Program-made: the position numbers and the translations under genes | Notes under the pieces: model-generated | Told to the model about the DNA's origin: nothing | Seen by the model: only the letters and a program-made list of their open reading frames with translations | Databases searched by the model: none | Part shown: positions 42,027 through 50,393 of the stretch, piece after piece | How positions within the stretch are numbered: position 1 is the first letter of the stretch | How the letters are laid out: each line of letters begins with the position of its first letter | From: Actinomadura harenae | GTDB lineage: Bacteria > Actinomycetota > Actinomycetes > Streptosporangiales > Streptosporangiaceae | Length of the DNA: 62,370 bases | Direction: 5' to 3' | Assembly (NCBI RefSeq): GCF_003696215.1 | Contig: NZ_RFFG01000052.1 | Span: 1-62,370 of the forward strand

Positions 42027-42117
42027 GCCGTCCAGCCTGGCCGCTGCCCGTCCGCCACGAGGAGAGACCGCACAAAGCTGGGATCAGCGGTACCACCCTC
42101 GGCGTGCGAAATCCCCA

Positions 42118-42129
42118 GACAATGGACGT
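42118..42129 (+). promoter_or_regulatory. Leaderless-type -10 box of the MmyB-like regulator
   Basis: GACAAT (42118-42123) ends 6 nt before the GTG at 42130, without a Shine-Dalgarno. The 103-bp divergent region also holds GGTACCACC, a likely -35 or operator element. Confidence 0.4.
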
Positions 42130-42987
42130 GTGGAGAAGGCCGAGCTCGCCCAGTTCCTACGGATCCGCCGCGCCCGCATCAGCCCGGAGGACGTCGGGTT
42201 GCCGTCGGGCGCGCGCCGCCGCACACCCGGCCTGCGCCGCGAGGAGGTCGCGCGCCTCGCCGACATGTCGGTCGATTACTACGTGAGGCTGGAACAGGGG
42301 CGCGGACCCAACCCGTCCAGGCAGATCCTCGGGGCGCTCGCGCGGGCCCTGCGGCTCAGCGACGACGAGCGCACGCACCTGTTCCACCTGGCGGGCGAGC
42401 CGCCGGCCCCGCCGCAGGGCCCGCCCCAGGACGTGCCGCCCGGCATCGTCCACCTCCTGGAGCGGCTGGACGACACGCCCGTGTACGTGCTGGACGCGGC
42501 CTACAACGTCCTCGCGTGGAACGCGATGGCCGCCGCCCTCCTCGCGGACTTCTCGGCGCTGCCGCCCCGCGACCGCAACCCGCTCCGCTGGTTCTTCCTC
42601 GTCGAGGAGTCGGAGCGGATCACCGAGGACGACGAGTACTACCAGTTCGCCCGAGCCTCCGCCGCCGACCTCCGCGCCGCCCGAGGCCGCTACCCGAACG
42701 ACCCCGGCGTCCGGGGCCTGGTCGAAGAGCTGCTGGAGGGGAGCGCGCTGTTCCGTCGCGTGTGGGCGGAACATGACGTGGAGATCCGGCGGAGCAACAA
42801 GAAGACGATGGTGCATCCCGTGGTCGGCCCCATGGAGCTGCACTGCGACGTACTCGTCGTCCCCGAAAGGGACCAGAAGGTCATCCTCTATACGGCGACC
42901 CCGGGAACCGACTCGCACGAGGCCCTGAAGCTACTCCGCGTCATCGGCACTCAGAAACTGACGACGGAGCCCTCCCGGCTTCAGTAA
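42130..42987 (+). CDS. XRE-family regulator with MmyB-like ligand domain
   Basis: 285 aa. The N-terminal helix-turn-helix (about 20-80) carries RRTPGLRREEVARLADMSVDYYVRLEQGRGPNPS, the hallmark of this family. The C-terminal half (YNVLAWNAMAAALLADF) is the MmyB-like domain, which binds a fatty-acid-like ligand in characterised relatives. It is divergent from the SDR gene it presumably controls. GTG start, apparently leaderless. Its last 47 bases overlap the 3' end of the convergent ATPase gene. Confidence 0.9.
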   Translation: MEKAELAQFLRIRRARISPEDVGLPSGARRRTPGLRREEVARLADMSVDYYVRLEQGRGPNPSRQILGALARALRLSDDERTHLFHLAGEPPAPPQGPPQDVPPGIVHLLERLDDTPVYVLDAAYNVLAWNAMAAALLADFSALPPRDRNPLRWFFLVEESERITEDDEYYQFARASAADLRAARGRYPNDPGVRGLVEELLEGSALFRRVWAEHDVEIRRSNKKTMVHPVVGPMELHCDVLVVPERDQKVILYTATPGTDSHEALKLLRVIGTQKLTTEPSRLQ

Positions 42988-43438
42988 CGGATTCCGGTCC
43001 GTTTCCATAGGCGAAGGGCACGGACAGCGTCGCCCAGACGATTTTGATCCTGCCGGACGTGAACCGGTGACCGTACTGGTTCGCCAGGGCGCGCACCATG
43101 AAAAGGCCGCGTCCGGATTCGGCGAGGAGATCGAGCTCCTGCGCGGGCGCGGGCCAGCGCGGCTCGTCCGCCGAATGGTCGTGCACCTCGATAACGACCC
43201 ACGTCCGATCGAGGATCAGACGCAACCCGAAAAGCGTCCCCTGTGCCTGGACGGCCGCCACGTTCGCGACGAACTCGCCCACGATCGTCTCGGCGTCGTC
43301 CTGCAACTCCGCCAGCCCCCACTTGTCGAGAACCTGCCTGGTCAGGAGCCGTGCCGTGTCGGACGCGTCGGCGTTGACGAACAACGCCCTGCGGAACATC
43401 GCCCCGTCGTCCCGCACCTGATCGACCACCCTCGCCAC
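42941..43438 (-). CDS. RsbW-like ATP-binding protein (HATPase_c_2)
   Basis: 165 aa. The GHKL ATPase pattern is visible: N-box region IVGEFVANVAAVQ (a diverged ELVTNAV-type box) and the G-box AESGRGLFMVRALAN. Such single-domain proteins act as anti-sigma or regulator kinases and are frequent next to XRE/DUF397 clusters in actinomycetes. GTG at 43438 has GGAAGG a few bases upstream. The N-box lacks the usual Asn-Ala-x-x-His spacing, so kinase activity is uncertain. It is divergent from the XRE gene. Confidence 0.82.
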   Translation of the reverse strand: MARVVDQVRDDGAMFRRALFVNADASDTARLLTRQVLDKWGLAELQDDAETIVGEFVANVAAVQAQGTLFGLRLILDRTWVVIEVHDHSADEPRWPAPAQELDLLAESGRGLFMVRALANQYGHRFTSGRIKIVWATLSVPFAYGNGPESVTEAGRAPSSVSECR

Positions 43439-43465
43439 CCGCCTTCCGGAATTTCTGTGCCGTGA

Positions 43466-43494
43466 ATCACAGAGTTCTCCTGACGGGCTGTGAT
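43466..43494. promoter_or_regulatory. Inverted repeat between the ATPase and XRE genes
   Basis: ATCACAG (43466-43472) and CTGTGAT (43488-43494) are perfect 7-bp arms whose centres are 22 bp apart, about two helical turns. The location in the divergent promoter suits binding by the XRE regulator. Confidence 0.5.
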
Positions 43495-43545
43495 GTCGCG
43501 TGTACGGTCTGAATTCGAAACCCCCGGGAACTGGAAGGACGTGAC

Positions 43546-44361
43546 ATGGCCGCCAACCCCTCGCCGAACCCGAAGAGCAACATGTGGAACTTCATCGCGT
43601 GGTACTTGAGGATCTGGCGGATCGCGCACGGCATGACCGGCGAGGATCTGGGGCGGATCATGAAGGCCAGCAAGGCGACGGTTTCGCGCGTCGAGAACGG
43701 TCACGAGCGCCTGAGCGGAACCCAGGCAATGATGATCGACAAGGCTGCCAATACCGGCGGCCTGTTCACACTTCTCGTCTGGTACGCGTCCATAGGACAC
43801 GACCCGGAGTGGTTCGCCCAGTATGTCGAACTGGAGCAGCAATCCAGCATCGTCCGGTTTTACGGTGCGCTTGTGGTCAACGGCCTGCTTCAGACCGAAG
43901 ACTATGCGCGCGCTCTGGCCAAGGCTGGCCTCGACGCTGATCCGGAGAAGATGGTTCTCGACCGCATGCAGCGGCAGGCGATTCTCCTGCGGGAGCCTGC
44001 CCCTCACATGACGGCGATCCTCTCTCAGAACGCCCTCGAATGGCCTGTTGGCGGCCCACACGTGCTCAGGGCTCAGCTCGCGCACTTGCTCGAGATGGCG
44101 AAGCTCCCGCACGTGGTGATTCGGGTGGTGCCTCGTGAGGTCGGTGCCTTTCCCGGGTTGACGGGCTCCTTCCAGCTGATTTCGGGAAGCGGCTTCGGGG
44201 AGGTCGCGTACACGGAATCTCCGGGCGCCGGACGTCTGGTGTCTTCCCCCGAAGACGTGATGAGCTATGTGGTGAGGTACGAGCTCATCAGCGCCGTGGC
44301 TCTCTCCGAGTCCGCGTCGTTGGAGCTCATCCGTCGGATCCTGGAGGCGATTCGTGACTGA
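43546..44361 (+). CDS. XRE-family regulator with DUF5753
   Basis: 271 aa. The N-terminal helix-turn-helix (about 15-70: WYLRIWRIAHGMTGEDLGRIMKASKATVSRVENG) is followed by DUF5753 (about 85-265, including VRFYGALVVNGLLQTEDYARAL and ALEWPVGGPHVLRAQLAHLLE). This is the WhiJ/Scr1-type regulator that works with small DUF397 partners, two of which follow directly. The ATG has GGAAGGACGTGAC upstream. The stop overlaps the first DUF397 GTG by 8 nt. Third codon positions are less GC-biased than those of housekeeping genes here. Confidence 0.92.
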   Translation: MAANPSPNPKSNMWNFIAWYLRIWRIAHGMTGEDLGRIMKASKATVSRVENGHERLSGTQAMMIDKAANTGGLFTLLVWYASIGHDPEWFAQYVELEQQSSIVRFYGALVVNGLLQTEDYARALAKAGLDADPEKMVLDRMQRQAILLREPAPHMTAILSQNALEWPVGGPHVLRAQLAHLLEMAKLPHVVIRVVPREVGAFPGLTGSFQLISGSGFGEVAYTESPGAGRLVSSPEDVMSYVVRYELISAVALSESASLELIRRILEAIRD

Positions 44362-44542
44362 TTTCGTCTGGCGCAAGTCCAGCTACAGCGGCACGGAGCA
44401 GGGTGAGTGTGTCGAAGTGGCCGACCTGTTCGGTGCCGTGGGTGTCCGTGACAGCAAGGCTCCAGAAGCGGGTCATCTCCACCTGTCTCGTTCCGCACTC
44501 GCTGTGCTCTTCGGGCGCGTGGAGGAGGCGTCCCATGAGTGA
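44354..44542 (+). CDS. DUF397 small protein, copy 1
   Basis: 62 aa. It carries the DUF397 pattern VWRKSSYSG...CVEVA....VGVRDSKAP...LHLSRSALAVLF. Partners of this family (such as BldB-like or Scr2 proteins) antagonise the adjacent XRE/DUF5753 regulator. GTG start overlapping the regulator stop by 8 nt; the 3' end overlaps the next DUF397 gene by 8 nt (ATGAGTGA). Confidence 0.9.
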   Translation: MTDFVWRKSSYSGTEQGECVEVADLFGAVGVRDSKAPEAGHLHLSRSALAVLFGRVEEASHE

Positions 44543-44723
44543 GCGGCCCACGTGGCGCAAGGCCAAGGCCAGCGGCCCCGAGGAGGGGGCCTGCGTCGAG
44601 CTCGCTGATCTCGCTGCTGTGGTTGGGATTCGTGACAGCAAGGATCCGGGTGCGGGGCATCTGAGGTTGTCGCGGGAGGCGCTGGCCTCTTTGTTCAGGG
44701 AGGTCGGGCCGGGACCCGGCTGA
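44535..44723 (+). CDS. DUF397 small protein, copy 2
   Basis: 62 aa, the same length as copy 1 and aligned along its whole length (TWRKAKASG, ACVELAD, VGIRDSKDPGAGHLRLSREALASLF). Its KAKASG replaces the usual KSSYSG, so it has diverged at the most conserved spot. Two tandem copies behind one regulator suggest different partners or a dosage role. Confidence 0.9.
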   Translation: MSERPTWRKAKASGPEEGACVELADLAAVVGIRDSKDPGAGHLRLSREALASLFREVGPGPG

Positions 44724-44744
44724 CCGGATGTAGTCATTCGCTGG

Positions 44745-44772
44745 AGTGCGCCCCTTGGTGGGCGCACTTTGG
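44745..44772 (+). terminator. Terminator after the DUF397 operon
   Basis: AGTGCGCCC (44745-44753) pairs with GGGCGCACT (44760-44768), loop CTTGGT, followed by TTGGTTTT. It ends right before the start of the next gene, so that gene needs its own promoter or readthrough. Confidence 0.82.
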
Positions 44773-44776
44773 TTTT

Positions 44777-46042
44777 GTGGTGGCTTGCTCTGCTGGCGGC
44801 CATGTGCGCGCGCTGGGTTCGGTGGCGGCCTTGGTCCTTGTTGCTGGGAGTCTTCTGGCTGGGTGCGGTGAAGGTCGCAGCACTCATGCCGTCTTGAACG
44901 CGGACGCGCCGACGGCGCTTGCTGATCGGGCCGTCCATATCTCGGTCAGTGGGTTGCGTGGGGGCGAGCGGGTCAGTGTGGCCGCGAGTGCGCCCGATGT
45001 TCGTGGGCAGGTTTGGCGCGGGGACGCTGACTTCCGCGCGGACGCTCACGGGACCGTTGACCTGGTGCGCGATCGTTCGACGTCCGGCACGTACACGGGT
45101 GTGGACGGCATGGGCGAGTTCTGGTCGATGAACCCGCCGGGTGGTGGCCCCGTCCTGGATGCCTTCTCCCCGCCAACTTCGTCCTACTCGGTGACGATCA
45201 GCGTGACCTCGCACGGACATCGGCTCGCGGAGCGGACGCTGACCCGCCAGTGGATCGGCACCGGCGTCACCCACAAACCCCTGACGCTCGCCGCGGACAA
45301 GGTCTACGGAGACCTCTTCCTCCCTCCGCCGGGGACGCCTCGGCACCCTGCCGTGATGCTGATCAGCGGATCCGGAGGCGGCGAGTTCCCGCCGGAGGTC
45401 GCCTCGCTCCTGGCCTCGCACGGATATCCGGCCATGAGCCTCGCCTACTTCGGCGTGCCGGGACTTCCCCCGGCGTTGCAGAACATTCCACTGGAGTACT
45501 TCACGCGCGCCGCGCGCCTGCTGGCGTCTCAGCCAGGTGTCGACCCGGCTCACCTGGTCGCCCTGGGAAACTCCCGGGGCAGCGAGGCGGCGCTGCTGCT
45601 CGGTCAGCGCTACCCCGCACTCATCCACGGCGTCATCGTCTACGTGCCTTCGGCCACGGTGAACGTCGGCTATCCCTCCGCGAAGAGCCGCGCCTGGACC
45701 GATGGAGGACGCCCCGTCCCGCTGGGGTTCATCCCGGTCGACCACATCAGCGGGCCGGTCCTGGCCATCGCCGGAAGCCAGGACAGACTGTGGCCGTCCG
45801 AAACGGCGGCTCGCGAGATCACGAGCGGCCTTGACGCGGTTCACGACCGCTTCCCCCATCGAGCCCTCGTCTACCAGGGAGCGGGCCACGGCGTTGACGG
45901 CGTTCTCTACCTGCCCGAAGGCACGACCATGCGGCACCCGCTGACCGGTGCCCCCACCGTCCTGGGCGGCACTCGCCCGGCGACCGCCGCCGCCCAGCGG
46001 CAGGCGTGGGATCAGGTGCTCGGCCTCCTCGCGGCGCTGTGA
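44777..46042 (+). CDS. Lipoprotein of the acyl-CoA thioesterase/BAAT family, copy 1
   Basis: 421 aa. Signal peptide and lipobox LLAGC (about residues 27-31), an N-terminal Acyl-CoA thioester hydrolase/BAAT beta-sandwich (about 40-160: ALADRAVHISVSGLRGGERV), and a C-terminal alpha/beta hydrolase with nucleophile elbow LGNSRGSEA, Asp in AGSQDRLW and His in GAGHGV. BAAT-type enzymes hydrolyse or transfer acyl groups; a lipidated, exported version would act on exogenous thioesters or esters. It is tandem with a paralogue of exactly the same length 1346 bp downstream. Confidence 0.85.
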   Translation: MVACSAGGHVRALGSVAALVLVAGSLLAGCGEGRSTHAVLNADAPTALADRAVHISVSGLRGGERVSVAASAPDVRGQVWRGDADFRADAHGTVDLVRDRSTSGTYTGVDGMGEFWSMNPPGGGPVLDAFSPPTSSYSVTISVTSHGHRLAERTLTRQWIGTGVTHKPLTLAADKVYGDLFLPPPGTPRHPAVMLISGSGGGEFPPEVASLLASHGYPAMSLAYFGVPGLPPALQNIPLEYFTRAARLLASQPGVDPAHLVALGNSRGSEAALLLGQRYPALIHGVIVYVPSATVNVGYPSAKSRAWTDGGRPVPLGFIPVDHISGPVLAIAGSQDRLWPSETAAREITSGLDAVHDRFPHRALVYQGAGHGVDGVLYLPEGTTMRHPLTGAPTVLGGTRPATAAAQRQAWDQVLGLLAAL

Positions 46043-46122
46043 GGACGGCGATTCCGGCCTGACCGGATGCAGCCGACTGCTTGAGTGCGATTCCTGGCGA
46101 TCCGTACGTTGATTGTGTGGTG

Positions 46123-47388
46123 ATGCACGCTTTTGGCGGTTATGTGCTGAGGTTAGGTTCGACTGCGGGGGCGGTCCTCCTCGGGGGGAGTCTCTTGGCC
46201 GGGTGCGGGCAGGCGCACAGCACTCATGCCGTCCTGAACGTGGACGAGCCGACGGCGCTTGTGGACCGGGCCGTCCACATCTCGGTCAGTGGGTTGCGCG
46301 CGAAGGACCGGATCAGCGTGACCGCCACCGCGTCCGACTACCAGGGGAAGCCCTGGCGTGGGGAGGCGACGTACCGCGCGGACGCTCATGGCGTCGTTGA
46401 CCTGGAACGCGACCGTCCGGCGTCGGGGACCTATGCGGGCGTGGACGGCATGGGCTTGTTCTGGTCGATGAATCCGCCCAGCGGCGACCCCGATCAGCAG
46501 GGCTACTACCTGCAGGAACCGTCCTTCCAGGTGACGATCGGCGTGACCTCGCACGGGAAGCGGCTGGCCCAGCGGACACTGACCCGTCAATGGCTCGCGT
46601 CCGGCGTCACCCAGAAGACGTTCATCCCCGCCGCCGACAAGCTCTCCGGCCACTTGTACCTGCCTCCGGCTGGGACGCCGCGCCATCCGGGCGTGCTGCT
46701 GATCGGTGGATCCGAAGGCGGAGACTCCGGGCTGGAAGAGGCCGGACTTCTTGCCTCGCACGGCTACCCGACCCTCAGCGTCGCCTACTTCGCGGGGCCA
46801 GGGCTGCCCAAGTACCTGGAGAACATTCCCATCGAGTACTTCGCGCGCGCCGCGCGCCTGCTGGCCTCGCAGCCGGGTGTCGATCCGGCCCACCTGATCG
46901 TTCAGGGGTACTCCCGGGGAAGTGAGGCGGCACTTCTGGTCGCCCAGCTCTACCCCGGCATCGTTCACGGCGTCATCGACTACTCGCCTTCGGCCAACGC
47001 GGGTGCGGGCTTCCCCGACAACACGGGCAGCGCATGGACGAACGGGGGACATCAGATCGCGCTGGGGCCCATTCCTGTCGACCACATCAGCGGGCCTGTC
47101 CTGGCCATCGCCGGATCCGAGGACAAGTTGTGGGTCTCGGAGGTGTCGGTTCGACAGATCATGAGCGAGCTCGACGCCGCCCACGATCGCTTTCCCCACC
47201 GGGCGTTGGTGTACCCCGGGGCCGGGCATGGCGTCGGAACCTACCCCAACGTCGCTGACGGCACGAAGCTTCGGCATCCGGTGACCGGTGCATTGACGGA
47301 TATGGGCGGGAGTCGTCCGACGAACGCTGTCGCCAAGCGGCAGAGCTGGGATCAGGTGCTCGGGTTCCTCGCGGGGCTCGGGCGTTGA
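46123..47388 (+). CDS. Lipoprotein of the acyl-CoA thioesterase/BAAT family, copy 2
   Basis: 421 aa, colinear with copy 1: lipobox LLAGC, the same HAVLN-D-PTAL junction, nucleophile elbow QGYSRGSEA (a Tyr replaces the Asn of copy 1), Asp in AGSEDKLW, His in GAGHGV. Similar sequence also precedes both genes (GACCGGATG and GAGTGCG), so the duplication included upstream DNA. ATG 46123 aligns with the copy 1 start; GTG codons at 46117 and 46120 are alternatives. The copies diverge most in the loop before LQEPSFQ. Confidence 0.85.
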   Translation: MHAFGGYVLRLGSTAGAVLLGGSLLAGCGQAHSTHAVLNVDEPTALVDRAVHISVSGLRAKDRISVTATASDYQGKPWRGEATYRADAHGVVDLERDRPASGTYAGVDGMGLFWSMNPPSGDPDQQGYYLQEPSFQVTIGVTSHGKRLAQRTLTRQWLASGVTQKTFIPAADKLSGHLYLPPAGTPRHPGVLLIGGSEGGDSGLEEAGLLASHGYPTLSVAYFAGPGLPKYLENIPIEYFARAARLLASQPGVDPAHLIVQGYSRGSEAALLVAQLYPGIVHGVIDYSPSANAGAGFPDNTGSAWTNGGHQIALGPIPVDHISGPVLAIAGSEDKLWVSEVSVRQIMSELDAAHDRFPHRALVYPGAGHGVGTYPNVADGTKLRHPVTGALTDMGGSRPTNAVAKRQSWDQVLGFLAGLGR

Positions 47389-47391
47389 GCG

Positions 47392-47766
47392 TCAGCCGAG
47401 GATGAGGGGGAGTTTCGCCGGGAAGTCGGCGAGGGTGGCCTTCTCCTCGGTGGTGAGGGTGCGGCGGCCGGTGCCTATGAGCAAGGCGTCCTTGTCGGAC
47501 AGTGTCTTGGGGAAATCGGCTCCGGCAATGCGTTCGAGGAGGGCGCGGGACGCCGCGACGGTTTCGGCGGGTGGGTCGGCGGCGTTGGGGAGGTGCGCGA
47601 TCAGGTCCAGGTGGTGCAGCGTCCACTCGATGACCAGGTGGCAGGCCAGGTTGCGGACCGACCATCCGACACATCCGGACGGACGCTCGAAGTCCTCGTC
47701 CGGGGTCTCGGCGACCGCCGCCAGCAACGCCGTCCAGGCACGCGAGAAGTGATCCACCCGCCGCAC
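47392..47766 (-). CDS. Shortened maleylpyruvate isomerase/DinB-like protein
   Basis: 124 aa. The N-terminus (FSRAWTALLAAVAETPDEDFERPSGCVGWSVRNLACHL) is that of the mycothiol-dependent maleylpyruvate isomerase N-terminal (DinB-like) family. It jumps directly to the later family motif VIEWTLHHLDL. In usual members these blocks are separated by about 60-100 residues containing a middle helix pair and metal ligands, so an internal segment is missing. GTG 47766 has CGGAG at 6 nt; an upstream GTG at 47784 is possible. Activity is doubtful. It ends 4 nt from the convergent lipoprotein gene. Confidence 0.7.
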   Translation of the reverse strand: MRRVDHFSRAWTALLAAVAETPDEDFERPSGCVGWSVRNLACHLVIEWTLHHLDLIAHLPNAADPPAETVAASRALLERIAGADFPKTLSDKDALLIGTGRRTLTTEEKATLADFPAKLPLILG

Positions 47767-47819
47767 GCTAACTCCGGCGGGCACCCCTCACAAGGACGTC
47801 TCCCGCCCCGGCGGGATGG

Positions 47820-48539
47820 TCAGACCTTCAGGCCGAGGGAGGCCACCAGGTCGCGCATCTCGTCCTGGTAGGTGGTCGTCGGGTCGTGGATGAGCGGCCT
47901 GACGTGGCCGTACACCTCCAGGGCCAGCGGGCCGTGCATGCGTCCCCAGATGCGCAGCGTGAGGGCGAGGGCCTCCGGCGGGAAGTCGGGGAACTTCTCG
48001 CGGACGTGGGCGGTGAGCGAAGGGTCGAACTCGTCCCAGGTGTAGGCGCGGCCGCCCGCGTGCAGGGGCGCGGCCGTGGGCCACGCGGCGGCGACGAGGC
48101 CGGTCAGGGCGGTGCAGGCGCGCAGTTCGGCGGCCTTGCCGGGACCATCGGCCGGCGCCTGGTAGCCGGGGACGGGATCGCCGTAGATCAGCCGGAACCC
48201 CTCGGGACGGCTCAGCGCCCACGCGCGGAAGGCCTCGGCCCACGCCATGATCCGGCCGCCCGGATCGTCCTCCGGGACGGCGTCCCGGGCGGCCTCGGCG
48301 GAGTTCACGAGCGAGCTGTAGACGTCGCCGATCAGCACCGTGACCAGGTCGTCCCGGGTGCGGAAGTAGCTGTAGATCGCGCCCGCCGTCATGCCCATCT
48401 CGCGGGCGATGGCGCGCAGCGAGATCGCGTCCGGACCGCCCTCGGCCAGGAGCCGCAGGGCGATCTGCTTGATCTCTTCGCTGGCCTGGGCGCGCAGCCG
48501 GGCGCGGCGGTTCGGCGTTCGCGTCGTCTGCTCGGTCAC
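47820..48539 (-). CDS. TetR-family regulator
   Basis: 239 aa. The helix-turn-helix lies at about 18-65 (ASEEIKQIALRLLAEGGPDAISLRAIAREMGMTAGAIYSYFRTRDDL), followed by a TetR C-terminal domain of the WHG type. It is divergent from an MFS efflux gene, the classic TetR/efflux pairing, and probably represses it through the palindrome at 48568-48578. GTG 48539 is used; upstream codons run through the operator region. Confidence 0.9.
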   Translation of the reverse strand: MTEQTTRTPNRRARLRAQASEEIKQIALRLLAEGGPDAISLRAIAREMGMTAGAIYSYFRTRDDLVTVLIGDVYSSLVNSAEAARDAVPEDDPGGRIMAWAEAFRAWALSRPEGFRLIYGDPVPGYQAPADGPGKAAELRACTALTGLVAAAWPTAAPLHAGGRAYTWDEFDPSLTAHVREKFPDFPPEALALTLRIWGRMHGPLALEVYGHVRPLIHDPTTTYQDEMRDLVASLGLKV

Positions 48540-48567
48540 GCTTGACAGTCTACAGCGTTGGGCTACT

Positions 48568-48578
48568 GTACGGCGTAC
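48568..48578. promoter_or_regulatory. TetR operator candidate
   Basis: GTACG-G-CGTAC is a perfect palindrome in the 82-bp divergent promoter of tetR and the MFS gene. A related half-site (ACGGCGTGTAG) follows 10 nt downstream. Confidence 0.55.
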
Positions 48579-48621
48579 CGCTTTTTGAACGGCGTGTAGT
48601 AAATCAACAGCATGTAGGTGG

Positions 48622-50016
48622 ATGATGGACCGAGATCGGCTACGCCTTGGGCTGCTCGCGTTGACGCAGCTCATCGTGGCTTTGGACTACAACATCGTGT
48701 ACGTCGCGCTGCCCGACATCGGGAAGGCGCTCGGATTCGGCCCGTCGTCGGTGCAGTGGGTGGTCAGCGCCTACGCGGTCGGGCTCGGCGGGTTGCTGCT
48801 GTTCGGCGGACGGGCCGTGGACCGGCTCGGGCCCCGCAAGATGTTCATGATCGGTCTGGCGCTGTACGGCGTGGCCTCGCTGGCGGGGGGCCTGGCGTCC
48901 GGGGCGGGGACGCTCATCGTGGCCCGCGCCGTCCAGGGAGCGGGCGGGGCCCTGCTGACCCCGGCGACGCTCACGCTCATCTACCGCGGCTTCGCCGAGG
49001 GACCCGAGCGCAACCGCGCGCTCGGCGCCTGGGGCATGGCGGGCTGCGCGGGACTCGCCGCCGGATCGCTGCTCGGCGGCGTGCTCACCAACTACCTCGG
49101 CTGGGAGTGGGTGTTCTACGTCAACGTGCCGCTGGCCCTCGGCTGCGCCCTGGCCGCGCCGAAGCTGCTGCCCGCCGACCCGGCCCGCACCTCGGGATCC
49201 TTCGACCTGCCGGGCGCGATCCTCGCCACCGCCGGCTCGGCGCTGCTGGTGTTCGGCCTGGCCAGCGGCCCGGACGCCGGATGGCTGTCGCTGCGCGGGG
49301 CCGGTGCCCTGGCGGTCGGCGCCGTCCTGCTCGTCGCGCTTCTGGTCCTGGAGTCCCGCACCCGGGACCCGTTGATCCCGCTGCGGCTGGCGCGCAGCCG
49401 CGGCCTGGCGACCACCATGATCGTGATCGCCCTGTTCCAGAGCACGCTCGGCGGCGGCTACTACATCCTGGTCTCCTACCTGCAGCCCGTCCGCGGGTAC
49501 AGCTCGCTGGAGGCGGGGCTGACGTTCCTGCCGCTGACGCTGGTCAGCATGTACGGCGCCCTGAAGGCCGCCCCGAAGGCGATCGGCCGCTGGGGAGTCC
49601 GCACCACGCTCGCCCTCTCGATGATGGGCGCCGGCGTGGGCATCGCCGTGACGATCGCGGGCACCACGTCAGGCGGCGGCTTCTGGACGCTGCTGCCCGG
49701 CAGCATCATCTGGGGGCTGTTCGGCGGCGTCGGCTTCGTCGCCCTGTTCGCCTCCGCCGGGGCGGGGGTGGCGCCGGACGAGCAGGGCGTCGCATCCGGC
49801 CTGGCCAGCACCGGCAAGGAGGTCGGCGGAGCGATGGGCCTCGCGGTCTTCGTCGCCATCGCGACCTCCTCGTCCCGCACGCTCCCGGGCCTGCACGCCA
49901 CGGGATGGACGGCCGCGGCCGTCACCGTCATCGGGGGGCTGGTCGCCCTCGCGCTCCAGTCCCCCCGATCCGTTTCCAGTTCCGAAAAGTCACCTGTTCT
50001 CGAAGGAGCCAATTGA
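48622..50016 (+). CDS. MFS drug exporter (DHA2/EmrB-QacA type)
   Basis: 464 aa with about 14 membrane helices. Motif A appears as GGRAVDRLGPRKMFMIGLALYG and motif C-like Gly/Pro patterns are present; the start LTQLIVALDYNIVYVALPDIGKALGFGPSSVQWVVSAYAVGLGGLLLFGG is diagnostic for DHA2 exporters. It would expel drugs or metabolites by proton antiport. It is followed after 1 nt by a SnoaL-like gene, so the pair forms one transcript under TetR control. Confidence 0.93.
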   Translation: MMDRDRLRLGLLALTQLIVALDYNIVYVALPDIGKALGFGPSSVQWVVSAYAVGLGGLLLFGGRAVDRLGPRKMFMIGLALYGVASLAGGLASGAGTLIVARAVQGAGGALLTPATLTLIYRGFAEGPERNRALGAWGMAGCAGLAAGSLLGGVLTNYLGWEWVFYVNVPLALGCALAAPKLLPADPARTSGSFDLPGAILATAGSALLVFGLASGPDAGWLSLRGAGALAVGAVLLVALLVLESRTRDPLIPLRLARSRGLATTMIVIALFQSTLGGGYYILVSYLQPVRGYSSLEAGLTFLPLTLVSMYGALKAAPKAIGRWGVRTTLALSMMGAGVGIAVTIAGTTSGGGFWTLLPGSIIWGLFGGVGFVALFASAGAGVAPDEQGVASGLASTGKEVGGAMGLAVFVAIATSSSRTLPGLHATGWTAAAVTVIGGLVALALQSPRSVSSSEKSPVLEGAN

Positions 50017-50017
50017 T

Positions 50018-50353
50018 ATGAGCACCACCAGCGAGCTCGTCCAGAAGTACTTCGACATCTGGAACGAGCGGGACGCCGACACCCGCCTGGCGTGGATGAA
50101 GGCCTTCCTCACCGAGGACTCGACCTACTCCGACCACGACTACGAGGTCCTGCGCGGGTACGACGCGCTCACCGAGGCGATCGGCACCGCTCACGGGAAG
50201 TTCGGCGACCTGACGTTCACCTTCGACACCGTGGTCGCCGAGCACCACGACCGGGCGCTGGTCAGCTGGAAGCTCGGCACGGTCGCCTCCGGTTTCAACG
50301 TGGTCGAGTTCGACGGGAACCGCATTCGCAGTGTCGTCGGGTTCGTCGCCTGA
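50018..50353 (+). CDS. SnoaL-like (NTF2 fold) protein
   Basis: 111 aa. A single SnoaL/NTF2-like cone domain (LVQKYFDIWNERDADTRLAWMKAFLTEDSTYSDHDYEVLRGYDAL, ending in VVEFDGNRIRSVVGF). Members are cyclases, isomerases or ligand-binding proteins; no catalytic pair is evident. It begins 1 nt after the MFS stop with GAAGGAG inside the end of that gene, so translation is coupled. It may bind or modify the exported compound. Confidence 0.87.
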   Translation: MSTTSELVQKYFDIWNERDADTRLAWMKAFLTEDSTYSDHDYEVLRGYDALTEAIGTAHGKFGDLTFTFDTVVAEHHDRALVSWKLGTVASGFNVVEFDGNRIRSVVGFVA

Positions 50354-50393
50354 GTTGTAGTAAAAGCATGTCGGCTTTCTCCGGTTGAAGGAG

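Noticed and set aside
48540..50353. Antibiotic biosynthesis cluster because of the SnoaL-like gene
   Set aside because: Only TetR, an MFS exporter and a single NTF2-fold protein are present; no polyketide or peptide synthase genes occur nearby.
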